Below are positions 13,475 through 38,431 of a stretch of 64,000 nucleotides of DNA, one piece after another. Made by a program: the position numbers and the translations under genes. The stretch is from Brienomyrus brachyistius. Taxonomy: Eukaryota > Chordata > Actinopteri > Osteoglossiformes > Mormyridae. The notes under the pieces were generated by a model, which ran no database searches, was not told the origin of the DNA, and saw only the letters and a list, made by a program, of their open reading frames with translations. Position 1 is the first letter of the stretch, and each line of letters opens with the position of its first letter. The stretch spans positions 12,556,435 through 12,620,434 of the forward strand of contig NC_064538.1 of NCBI RefSeq assembly GCF_023856365.1, written 5' to 3'.

Positions 13475-13964
13475 GTCTAATGATCTACAGGGATGAACTG
13501 TAAAGGAGCCATGTGAAGAAAGTGCCGCAGCCATCTTCATGTTTGCTTTTAATTAATTATGTTTGCAGGTCAGTGGGTTTGCTTACAATGTGACTTATTG
13601 ATCAGCATGTCAAAGGCTGTGCTTATTTATCAAGAGAATAATATTTTTTATTGCCTAATTCAGACAGTGATGATAGTTATGAGCTGAATTTTGGATCTTT
13701 TCAGGTATATTGAATTTTGGATATTTTGAATAGAATAATATTTTTGAATAATTATACTAAAATATGTCACTTTCATGGGAGCAAATCAGTAGCGTAACAC
13801 ATAGATCCCTTCTTGGCTTCACAGGTGTCAGGCTGTAGGACTGATGGGTCTGTTGTGTATCGTGTTTTCAGTCCCATTCTTGCATTACTGTACTTGTAGG
13901 GACAGATCATCCAGCTCCACCTCAAACTCTTCCTACTCATCCCAAACCAAGTAACTGCTCCACC

Positions 13965-16109
<2,145 letters not shown>

Positions 16110-16137
16110 GCTAAAGTGCCACGAAATAAGACAATTC

Positions 16138-16138
<1 letters not shown>

Positions 16139-16176
<38 letters not shown>

Positions 16177-16295
16177 AAGGCATGCCCAGATGCATGTTCA
16201 GTTACTTAGAAATGGACTGATATGTTTTGCTGTAATTAGAGGGTATGGATGCACAACCCAACATCTACCAAATGAAATATTCTGCACACTATACA

Positions 16296-16327
<32 letters not shown>

Positions 16328-16328
16328 G
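16139..16328. repeat. (CA)n and (TA)n microsatellites in gata1 3' UTR
   Basis: About 36 bp of (AC)n start 30 bp after the gata1 stop codon, and a (TA)n run lies near 16303-16326. Both are simple repeats, probably transcribed in the 3' UTR and likely length-polymorphic. Confidence 0.85.
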
Positions 16329-16473
16329 TGTACTATTTTTTAAAAAGGTGAAAAACTTTTTCTATGGTTTGTATTTTGTGTTTAGGTGAGCATTGTAGAT
16401 AAAATTATAAATATGCTTTTGTGTTTTTTATTCTGTTCAGATTTCACTCAAAACAATGAAGAACATAGAAGAT

Positions 16474-16479
16474 AATAAA
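16474..16479 (+). terminator. Possible gata1 polyadenylation signal
   Basis: An AATAAA hexamer 365 bp after the gata1 stop codon, in AT-rich sequence. It is the first canonical hexamer I noted downstream. Transcript evidence is not available. Confidence 0.4.
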
Positions 16480-17798
16480 TTTAAAAATGAGAGGAGGCTA
16501 TGGGGCCCAACAAGCTTGTTTGGGGAGAACTTAACTAATAGCTCCGAGAGAAAATCATATCTAGCTCAGATGTAATTTTAGCTTGCACTACACTGACAGG
16601 AAGACTATTCCATACTGTTAAAATGTTCAAAATGTTCTCCCACCAATTTCCACCTATGGCCACAAGTTCTTGTTCAAGAAATTGAAATGCAAAAAAAAAG
16701 AATGTTAATATGTTTGTGAATGTTAATTGTATAGATATGTGATTAAAACTTCACGTAATTTTACTGTGACGTATCAGTAAATTGATTTTTAAATAACAAT
16801 CACTAAAGCAGAAAGCACAGATAATTCAGGCCAGTATGTTTACTGGCTCCAGGCAAGTCACTAGCAGCGTTGATCACTGGGCTGTGTATCCCATTGTCAG
16901 GAGAAAAAAACCTCCAGTGATTGGATTTAGTTCCCTTAAGCAATCGTTGTCCAGTCCAGTCCATTTGTTTGAGAAACCCAGCCTCACTTCCTACAATTGG
17001 TAAGACTTCACCAGCAGCTACATGCACATCATAAACCCGGAATAACATCACATGATGATTGCTGCTCATTTTTATACAAATAACTTAATCTGTGTGTAAA
17101 TGGCATTTAAATAGATGGGGCTACTTTTGCCATTGCGGTTGGGCTTCACTATAGTCCTATTGTCACTCGTGTCACTCAGACATAAGCATGCCTTTGTCTT
17201 ATGCCACAGCATAGTCATTTGCAGCAAAAGTGTTTCTGGATTATTGTATATGCAAATACAGAAGTTTCCATAAAACGCATGGAACGAAACCCTGTATTGT
17301 CCATCCTCTTTAAGATTTTGAATTTAAATATCACTAAAACTGCACTTGTTTAGCCTGGCATTTGCACTGGGAGCTCTCCTAAAGCTTATCAGAACCCCAG
17401 CTTGTGGTTGGGAAAGTGCTTGGCGGAAAGGAAAGAAATTAGTTGACTTTTCCATATCAGGTTCTCATTTGCCTGTTTAAAGTTTAGGAACGTTCATAGA
17501 CATCTGATAACTCACAAACTGCCAGACTTTTTTAAATTATTAAAATACATGCTACCTTATATTTTGAACATACATCTGTGACATTAATTATGGTGGGATT
17601 TAACTTAGACCATCAACTAAACTTCTGCTTAAGATCATTTAAATTATTTATGCAACCATCTCACTGAGTTCCAGGTATTTCTACTATAACTTAAATCTTA
17701 AACTCAACATTCTTTTTTTCCCAACTACAAAGAAATAAATGTAATATTTGATCAAAAAATTAAACTATAAGACCCCATCCTCCCTGCAAATCCATCCA

Positions 17799-17862
17799 AC
17801 CATCCATCCATCCATCCATCCATCCATCCATCCATTTTCTGTAACCATTTATCCTATTCAGG
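17799..17862 (-). mobile_element. V-SINE 3' tail fragment
   Basis: A (CATC)n run followed by CATTTTCTGTAACCATTTATCC. This is the complement of the GGATAA...GAAAATGGATGGATGG 3' end of V-SINEs in this window. Only the last ~65 bp remain, as in 5'-truncated retroposition. Confidence 0.6.
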
Positions 17863-18369
17863 CAAATCCTGTGCTGGAAATTTGATTTGGATCATTTATC
17901 CTAAATATTTTGACTCTTGTGTAACAATAAATTTCCATGTAAGTTTTCCAAGTCATGTCATAGTTACATTGGACAAAAATATACCACCTTTGATAGTTAA
18001 TGTGCACAGTTGATTCAGTTTGTCTACACAAATCATATGCAGGTTTGTTTTTTTATTTTGATTTTTGATGGTGATGAAAACAGGCCTACTAATCTTAACT
18101 TTTTGGCAGATTATACAGTACTGAATTAGTTAATTCGACAAGTTATTGATTAACTAAACAAGATAGGTCACACACAAGGTCTGTATCAAAAATACATGGG
18201 TGTACTGGATGGTTGCTGCAAATACTGGGGTGACTTTAGAAAGTTTTGAAATGGCTGACACCTTTTGACAGGCATAACAGCATAATTCTACACCAACATG
18301 AAGAGCATTTAAGCATCATTTTCTTTGATTGCCCAAGATTTCTGCATGGTGCTGTACCTCCCTGAAGTT

Positions 18370-18475
18370 GGATGGCATCCTATCCATGGTTCTCCCTGCC
18401 TCACACCCAGCACTGCCTGGGATAGGCTGCAGCCCCCCCCCCAAAGACCCTGCACTTGATAAGCAGCTGGGGGAT
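18370..18475 (+). mobile_element. SINE 3' fragment
   Basis: GTTGGATGGCATCC, GGTTCTCCCTGCCTCACACCC and TGGGATAGGCTGCAGCCCCC follow the order of the 3' part of the older SINE at 3494-3785. It is interrupted by a C run and lacks a clear tail. Weak, decayed copy. Confidence 0.5.
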
Positions 18476-18960
18476 ACATAGAGTAATTATACACTGCTTT
18501 TAAAGCAACTGAATGGACAAAAAACTTGATACTTTTCATTGAGATGTGGAATTTGAAAATTCAGTATTACAGATGTGCTCTCTGATCCCAGGGGTCATTT
18601 CACATGATTTCTGTCTGGGTGTTCCTCCTGAATTGTCTTCCTTGGGAGAGAACACTTTTCTAAGCGAAATGAAGAACTGGGTTCATTAGGGATCACGCCA
18701 CTTCCAAAGACAGTGCTGATAATGCCTTGCATTACAGGAATACTTATTACATATACATACACTATACAGACACTCCTCTACTTATGAACTTTCAACTTAC
18801 GAACTTTCAGACGTACGAACGAAGAGGACTGTAAGTCCAAATTATGTTCCTTGGGCTCCCGTTTCCTGTCCGCAACATCAAATATTTTTTCTGCATGCCA
18901 ATTCCGCTTAGTAAGACTTCCATTTATTCCATTGCAATGAAATAGCAAAGAGTTCTATAC

Positions 18961-19139
18961 CAGGGATGGGCTATCTTACCCAGAAAAGGCCGTTGGGTAT
19001 GTGGGTTTTTGCTGCAACTCCCTAATTAGATTAGCAATTAGAGGACTGATTGGCTGAAGAGTTCTCACAGCTGACCTAAAGGTTATCTCAAAAGCCTGCA
19101 TACACACTGGCCATTTGTGGATAAGACTGACCACCCCTG
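18961..19139. mobile_element. hAT-type MITE with exact 8-bp target duplication
   Basis: A 179-bp element from CAGGGATGGGC to CCACCCCTG, with inverted termini extending about 40 bp imperfectly inward. It is flanked by the identical 8-mer TTCTATAC (18953-18960 and 19140-19147). The CAGGG terminus and 8-bp duplication are hallmarks of the hAT superfamily. The interior matches the copy at 2890-3070. No coding capacity, so it was mobilised in trans. Confidence 0.87.
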
Positions 19140-22100
19140 TTCTATACAATGCCTAGCAAATTTCCAGAACCATCCTGTGATACTCCGACTGTGTTTTTTT
19201 GTTCCTTAATCTTGGCAGGTTTGCTCAAGCACTCTCACGTTGCTTATGCATAGCAATGTTCAAGCTTTTAATAGGAATAGAATGAGAACTTTGCTTGGTC
19301 TCCTCAGGAAATTTCGCTTTTCTTACTTCTAATCCATTCTAGTGTAACTTGGGTCTTGTTTTTCCAACCACTTTCTCGCAGAAAGGCGTATTGTCTTTTT
19401 GCCTGTATGAAACTGGCTCTCTCTCAAATTGGCCTATCAAAGCCATTGATCTCTGTTTGAAGATAAAGCATCCCTATCACTGAGTGTCATCATGGTTTTG
19501 TGCGGCATCTTCAAAGATATCAAGCACAGCTAATTTAGAATAAGTACACTTACCATAATGAGAGAATGTCATTGTCATCATTTGTGTTAACTGTATTCAT
19601 AGTAAATGTTCATATGATCACAAAAAACACAACTTGAGGTATCTAGACTTTCAGGGAATGGATGGTGGCATTTCAGATTACTTTATTCTGGTATATTATC
19701 TAAATCTGATGAATAGTAAATTTTCCGTGCCAAGCTGATATTAAATACTGCACTGGGAGTACTCAAATACCATGTAGTCTGGGGAAAACATACATGTATA
19801 AATGTATAGATTTACGCATCTATAACAGATAAGGCATCTATGCTCCAATATCATCAAGCAATGGAATTCTGTGACTTAATTGCTTAAGCTCTCCAACCAG
19901 CTGTTGCATAGTTTCATATAATTTACAGCAGCTATCGCTATTGCCAACTTCTTCTCTGCTCTTCCAAACCTCCCTCAGGCCTCCACCATGTTACCCAGCC
20001 TATATTCTAGTGTAATTCTTTCGCACTATAGAGTCAGCTGGACTCAATAGTCAAAGTGAACAGACAATGTCTTTTGGAGAGGTCCTCACATGGAGGTACT
20101 GACCCACCAAGAGTTGTTAGTGGTCAACCAACTCAAACTCAGACTTAACATGCCTTGCATTTCCATTCTTCATTGGTCACTGGTAAATTCAAAGTTATCT
20201 GAAAGTATCCATCAAAGAACATGCTACAGCTACCCAAATGTATTGAGAAAACAGATGTTTCAGTTAGTGCTCTCCAAGTAAGTCCCTTCACTGCATCCAT
20301 TTTTGTAATGTTGTGTAGACAACAAATGAGCACCAAGCGCAACATTTTGATATTCTTCAAATCAGAAGGAACTTGGACCAAATGGAGGAGTATTTCAGTT
20401 CTGGGAGCCCAAAAGATACCCAATGTGATGTGAATAGGACAGGGGTTCAAGTGAAGAGCAATTTTTTCTCTCCCATCTACAACTCCTCCCTCTTCATTCT
20501 CTCACTTTCAGGGTTGACCACATAGTCGTCCTGTTCACGCCTTGGTTGGAGCCTCATTGTGCAACGCAGGAGGCTTATGGTTTTCCGGACTTAAAAAAAA
20601 GAATGCAAAAGGAAAGGAAAGGCATACAGAAGGAGGTTGGTGGTGATGGCATGGGTCTGTTTATTCGTTTATCTGAGTGGCAGGCGGGTTGTGTTTCTCT
20701 TTTTTTTCTTCCTCTGTATTTTGCGAACCAGGTTTATCTCGTAGGGTGGGCAGCCCCAAAGTGGGGAAATGGCCATGAATGACAGGGAGAGATTAGCAAC
20801 CACAGGACAGGTCCAGCCAACTCACATGCCCATCCGTTGATGCCCGTGCTCCCTCAGTCACACTCTTCCTTCACTGGCTCATACCCAGTTGCACTCCCTC
20901 TCTTCTCATTTGCGCTGTTGGTGGTGGACTGTTATTTGTCACCCTGTGCCTCCAAACCCTCTTTTCCTGTACCCTCCCTCATATACAGTATATCTATGTC
21001 CAACTCTGCACATATACTGACTGTATCCTGTGCAGTTAAAATCTGCCTGTCATTCATCTTTTACCTTGAGTACAATAACCCAGTTGCTACAAGACCTCCA
21101 GGACTGGTAGCTTAATTAAATCCTGTGTATCAAGTCATGCTCTTTATAATAAATTCATGTAATTAGTGCTGGTAGCTTTTGTTGGTGTTCGTGCAAGGTG
21201 TGTAATGGTTAACAATTTTGCTTCGATTTTTGAACCCTGGGGATTTATTTAAATCTACACAGGTCTTTGGAATAAAATCAAGCGGTATGTAATATAATAG
21301 GCAGGTATCATGGTCAACATTTTCAAGGGATTGGGGATTATTAAGAAGCTATTCAAGATTAGGAAAAAAAACTCCTGAATTGATCTGGATTTTACCTGAA
21401 TATTTCAAAATTAGTTAGTGGTAGTGTTAGTGGTATAATATTCTAATTGACTGGTTATCAGCAAGACATCTATTAAATCATAATATTCACCATTGCCAAA
21501 ATTCTTATTTGGTGTGATTTACAAATTAAGAATGTATGAATCAGAATACAATAGTGCCTATTAAAGAGAGTTTTTTTTTTTTTAAAAAAGATTATTTCAT
21601 CAGCATCACTACAACATACCGAGTGAGTGGGCAATGTGACATTTCTGAGGAGGAATGAATGAAGAGTAAAGCAGTATTCACAGGCTAAAGAACACAGAAT
21701 ACACAAAAAACACCAAATGAAAACTTTAAAGGACACAACATCCGACACGCTGCTTGATACAGAAAGTACAGTAGGCTTGTAAATACAATCAGTGCAGATA
21801 AGAAGCATGAATAAACAGGCATGGAAACACAGACAAACTGACACAAATGAAACAATAGAGACAGGAAGACATTTACATCATATGATATCAACAAGACAGC
21901 ATATATTCTAATAAAAGTGGGGGCATAAGAGATGGAGAAAAGGAACTGAAACTGAAAATTAATAATTAATGTTATATTACATTACTAAAACTGCAAAGGC
22001 CTGTTTTGGGAACACTAATGTGAGTTAGGTGGCGTACTGCATTAGCTGTTGAACACCTGAAGCTGAACTGTTCCAATACATTAATAAGTTATGCCAACCA

Positions 22101-22440
22101 GGGACACTAAACATACCCATGGAAATGTGGCTTGATATCAGAACTAAAACATCTGCAGGTTCCTAGTGTTTGTTAAGTCTCCGATGTTTTCCTGTAAACT
22201 CACTATTGGTGTGAACCTGTAGCAAAGTTTATTCTACTCATAATGAATTTTCCTTTTTATGTTTTAAGTCTTTCTTACATCCGTGTCATTCCGTTGTACA
22301 AATTTTTACAAATTGCCACAGTCAACAAAATTAGCGCAAGCTAATAGCCGTGGCCTCTAGAAACTACTAACTATACGTAATATAAGAGTACACATTTTTT
22401 GCAACATACCGACACATTTACCAAGTGTTGTTGAACTGTG

Positions 22441-22575
22441 CATATTCATAACTGCGCTCCGTCTTTTCACGTCACGTTTCGTTGACGTCATCGATAAGCG
22501 CCTTTGAGCAAAGGGGCGTATCTACTGCGACCTATTTTCAATTTGAGCGCTCGGGCAGCGCTGTAATACATTAAA
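22441..22575 (+). promoter_or_regulatory. Putative hdac6 promoter and non-coding first exon
   Basis: A CpG-bearing island in otherwise AT-rich DNA. It contains a perfect cAMP-response element TGACGTCA (22483-22490) and a nearby CACGTCACG. The block ends in a strong donor, AAA|GTAAGT, at 22575/22576. The next acceptor, TTCATTGCAG, ends at 23570 and opens the exon that holds the hdac6 ATG. This fits a non-coding exon 1 plus promoter. The transcription start itself is inferred. Confidence 0.45.
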
Positions 22576-23522
22576 GTAAGTAATAGTTACAGCTTCAGCT
22601 ATATGAAATATACACACCGCTTCTTCAGGAATATTATTACATTAATAGATTATTTACCAGGTTGTTTAGAGCTTCGGGGGCCTCTTTATGGTAGAAGGTG
22701 TAACTTATATAAAATCGGCACAATGTGTATTATCTGCCAGATTATCTCAGAAATCTGCAAGTAAAGTGTCATGTGTAAAATGATTAGACATATAATTATT
22801 ACTAAACATTAATTAAACACGCGGTTGCCTGATCTTATATGTAGCATGTACATATTTAAAAACTATATTGCAGTTATACAGGCTATATTCATCTGATGTA
22901 GTGCCCTTTGTCTTGCTGTCTTTTGTAATATAGTCAGTTGACAGTGGTTTATCAGCGGGTTAAAATAATCAAAATTTTACCGATTTTATAGTAAGACTTA
23001 TTAGCTATTTGTTAATGTATACTAAACTAAATATTATTGCAGCTGTTTAAAAATGCTATGTAATCTACACCTACCGTAACGGTTTTTTCCATTGGCAGAC
23101 TTGTATTTATTTGCCATTATAACAATACGATTGCTCATGTCATAATTTAGCTTCTTTTTAGATTTGCATGTTGTTCGTTTAGGTAAAATATCAACCTTGG
23201 TGCCAGTTCATATACAGTACAATCATCCTTCGAGCATTGTGACTTAATGCTTTGAGTCGCTGTAAAAATACAGATTTTCTTTTGTGTATAGGTACTCTCT
23301 GAATAATAAATAATGAACAGAAATTGTAATAATGGCGATATCTTTTATATATCTTATAGGCTAATATATGTCCTCTTAATAGGTTGTCTTCAGATTTTTA
23401 ATTTGGAAATGAAATTTATCCCATCTGTCAGCCGTTTTACTTGAATACTATTGAAAATGCATTGAAATCTGCAAGACTGTGGCTTTTGAGGCTCAAGATG
23501 GCCACTCCTGCCCTAGCGACAC

Positions 23523-23550
23523 AATAATAATAATAATAATAATAATAATA
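23523..23550. repeat. (AAT)n microsatellite upstream of hdac6 start exon
   Basis: About nine ATA/AAT trinucleotides, 20 bp upstream of the acceptor of the exon carrying the hdac6 start codon. Simple repeat in the 5' UTR intron. Confidence 0.85.
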
Positions 23551-23605
23551 TAAAAACTTTTTCATTGCAGAGATTTTTGCAACGTCTGGAAGTTATAGCT
23601 TTAGC

Positions 23606-35363
<11,758 letters not shown>

Positions 35364-38300
35364 GATTACAGAGAAGAGCTTGTGGAGAGGCGGACAGCGG
35401 GGGGGCGGCAGGGGTCGATGTGCTCACAGAGGGGCAGCCTGGTTTGGCAGGGAGACGGGCAAAGGGAACCCTTCCAGCAAAGAGCCACATCTGCCATTTT
35501 CGGATCTCACTTGGGCTACCTCTCCACTGGCACACACACACACACACACACACACCATATCATCATGGGGTTTCTGCCATCATTTCGGTGCTAAAATCTG
35601 AAGTTTGCTGCCAAAGTTGAGGAGCATTATCAACACCCTCAGCTGTGAAGTCACTGTTGCACAAAGGCACAATGACTATAACTGCTCACATCCAGTTATT
35701 GCTTGAACTGCAATCGCATTCTGTCCGTTCTTTAGTCTTTAGAGTAAACTGGTGAATGCTCTGGCCTTGGGGCCCAAACCAGCAACAGAAAATCATTTCT
35801 TATAATCTCATAACTGTCACCTTGATGGCTCTCACCGACTGCTGGATACCTTTTTTTAACATATTTTGCAGAGCTCAGCTGAATCTTCTTAAATGTATTT
35901 ATGTTCGTTCTTACAAGCTTATCCTGTTTGGTGCATATGTTTCATTTCTGAGGAGAGTGTGACATCTTGATGCAAAAATATGGTGCAATAATACCTTTTC
36001 TACACGTTTTCTTAAAGCAATTTATAACTGTGTCTTTAATATCACCTTTCAGTATTTCTAATGCACACTGTTGTAGTATTAAGTACTATCTTGTGTTGTA
36101 CTATTCATTACTACCTTGTATTTTGTAATGTAATGTTTGTAATGTTTTGCCATTCATGCGTTTTCATGATTTTCAATCTCGGTTTGATTTTTATTGCACA
36201 AATACAGCTGGTCACATCTCCTATTTTGCTGTTCCGAACAGACTCCTCCCTGATATCTGTGTGCTTCCCTCAGCTGTATTGTACAATTTAGTGGGTATTT
36301 CCTTCACAGACCTTTTACTGCCGTGGCCAAAGGTCTTTTCTCGCTGATTCCAAGGGGTTTTCCTTAGGAGGTCATTATGAGTTGCCTTTGCACAGATCTG
36401 CGGTTCAACATGGTCCTAATTTGGCACATTTAACGTTAGTTATCATTTTGGACATTAATCATGCCTCTTTATTGAATTTTGTGAAGAATAATGCAGTATG
36501 TAGTTGTGAAGCCTTAATGGAGCTTGATAGCTTATTCTGAATCTCACAATGCTGCAGAAATGGGCAGAGCATGGAGTACCATCAGCGTTACCTTTATCAA
36601 TGTAAAACAAAATATGTATTTAATTGAAAGGGTTTACGGCCTGGTAATAAAGCCTATATACTGTAAAGGGCAGATGCACATGCATCTAGTGTCTAGCATA
36701 TGGACTGACCGTCATGGGAGATCCTCTGGGATCAGTACTTGCCCAGTGCAGGCTTGTGTGGAGAAAGGAGAGCATCCCAGGATGCACAGCGCGATAGGTG
36801 TGGCGGCCGTCCATCCTGGGGCACCCTCATGTCATGTGGTGTGTGTGGGGATGCTTATACAAGCTGGAGAACCTGGAAGAACCCTGTGCATTTCACATGG
36901 ACTGCAAAGGTGGCCCCTACTGAGTGGGAGGTGAGCTGCAAGCCGCCAGCCTCCAGCCAGTGTGAGGACACAGAGCTGCTGTAGGTCACATGGGAATCTT
37001 GGTGCAAAACACATCTGATATCTGGAACAATTGGAGAAATTGACACTGTTCCCCGTTCTCAATCAGCGAGAATTCGGGGGGGAGGGGGGCATTGGCACGT
37101 CTCTCAATTGTAATGTCATTTCAATTGCCAAACCACTTAAGACAAATTTTGACAATTATTAAATATTTATGGAATATTCTGTACATTTATAGTGAATTAG
37201 ATTTTTTTACATGCACATCACAGCCATCTTAAAATAGTGTATGTAGAAAAAAAAATAATTGCAGACCTTACAAGAAATATTTTTAAAAAGAAGTTTTAAA
37301 ATGATGACTAATATCATTATCCCTCGGGATACAGGTTTTCAAACCCGCTTCACTAATTACCCTGCTCTGATTCCTGTGTGGTGTGAAAATGATTCATTTC
37401 CAGGCATTTGCCTCAGGTCTCGCATCGTTCTTACCTAGGAAATACTGGATCCCCCTAGTGCTGAGAACGTCTGGTTCCATACCCCATACCCAGGTTATGT
37501 TTTTCTTCCATAAATGCTTTTCTTTACCCTGACCATTCCGCCAAAGTGCTTTTAATAACGTTTTTACTTGCTGCATTCGGTGTCAGATTACTGATGAATA
37601 AAAAAAACGGATTTAATGGAGGAAATTAATGTCTGTTCAGCTGGGGGATGCAGCGGCTGCGGTGTTATTGCAGGCAAGAGGATGTGACTCAACCTTGATT
37701 TATTCCTGCGGCATCTGTCTGTCCCCCCTCCATCTCCTCAGTCCGCCCCTCCCCGCCTGGCAGCTGTGTGGATGCAGCATCATCTCCATTTCCGTAGCAC
37801 CCTCCCCCCCCCCGGTCTGTCCTGCGTGTGAGGTGAGACACTGCAGGGCTGCCTATGAATCCTCCTTTCTCCGTGTTTCTCCAGTTTTGTTTTCACTCCA
37901 CATCACTGCACAGCACTGGAATGATGTGATGAGCGACCTCCACCGCTGAGGGGCCGAGAGGTCCTCCCTCTCTCTCCCCCCTCTTCCCTGCTCCCTCCCC
38001 CCTCCTCTTCCCTCCTCCCTCGTCGTTTTCACATGTGCCTACGATCCATCTCTCCCGCCGCGCTGCTGCTCGCGGCCTGCAGCCGTATCACTGAATCCAG
38101 CTGGCGAAATCCCGACTTCTTGCGCCTTTTACTTTTTGGTGCCTCCCATCTCCAGGTGTTTTTCTATTCTCCTTTTCTGACTTGAGGTCCTGCTCCTTCC
38201 AGCAGGAACACAGAGACACAACCAGAGGTACTATTGGGGTGATTCACCATTGGATCGACTGCCTGTCTCTGAATCGTTTTGTTGGAGACATATTGCATTA

Positions 38301-38423
38301 TATCTAATGTTTTACTCTAAACAACTGAGGTCCTGCATTGTTGGGATAATCTCATTTCTTATGGATGGATGCAGCTTTCGTTCTCTCTCAGAGTGACCTT
38401 GTGCGTTGACTGCCATTCCACAG
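35364..38423. other. hdac6 3' UTR and hdac6-LHFPL intergenic region
   Basis: It starts with the hdac6 3' UTR, which holds a (CA)n run at 35531-35554. An AATAAA at 36646-36651 is a possible poly(A) signal. From about 37650 the sequence becomes C/T-rich (CTCCCTCCCCCCTCC near 37980-38020) and then CpG-bearing (38055-38090). It ends in a donor-like AACCAGAG|GTACTA at 38227/38228, which could be the non-coding first exon of the LHFPL gene. No protein-coding region is supported here. Confidence 0.5.
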
Positions 38424-38431
38424 GCACCATC

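Larger units (their letters stand above)
4996..13964. other. cdk20 3' flank and cdk20-gata1 intergenic region
   Basis: About 9 kb with no coding region I can support. It begins with the cdk20 3' UTR, of unknown length. A hAT fragment lies at 6863-6935 and a hAT palindrome at 13311-13474. Homopolymer runs occur near 5880-5891 (T), 5968-5979 (C) and 8410-8418 (G). Short open frames (for example 5543-5794, 6262-6747, 7374-7709) show no recognisable domain and no splice support. The gata1 5' non-coding exon and erythroid control elements should lie here, but I could not pinpoint them. A possible acceptor for the first coding exon is the TTGTAG ending near 13899. Confidence 0.6.
16480..22440. other. 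gata1-hdac6 intergenic region
   Basis: About 6 kb, AT-rich, with no gene I can support. It contains a SINE tail at 17799-17862, a SINE 3' fragment at 18370-18475 and a hAT MITE at 18961-19139. A short stretch at 18773-18835 (ACTTATGAACTTTCAACTTACGAAC pattern) resembles the end of another interspersed repeat. Open frames at 20090-20450, 20546-20782 and 20837-21115 show no domain. Gata1 or hdac6 control elements may lie here; none is identifiable by eye. Confidence 0.55.

Noticed and set aside
18773..18835. Repeated ACTTATGAAC/ACTTACGAAC motif as a regulatory site cluster
   Set aside because: Looks like the terminus of an interspersed repeat; too short to classify.
38369..38431. Upstream in-frame ATG for the LHFPL gene adding 21 residues
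   Set aside because: It lies before a good acceptor (CCATTCCACAG ending 38423), and family proteins start shortly before the LYQTEF-like segment, so ATG 38432 was chosen.
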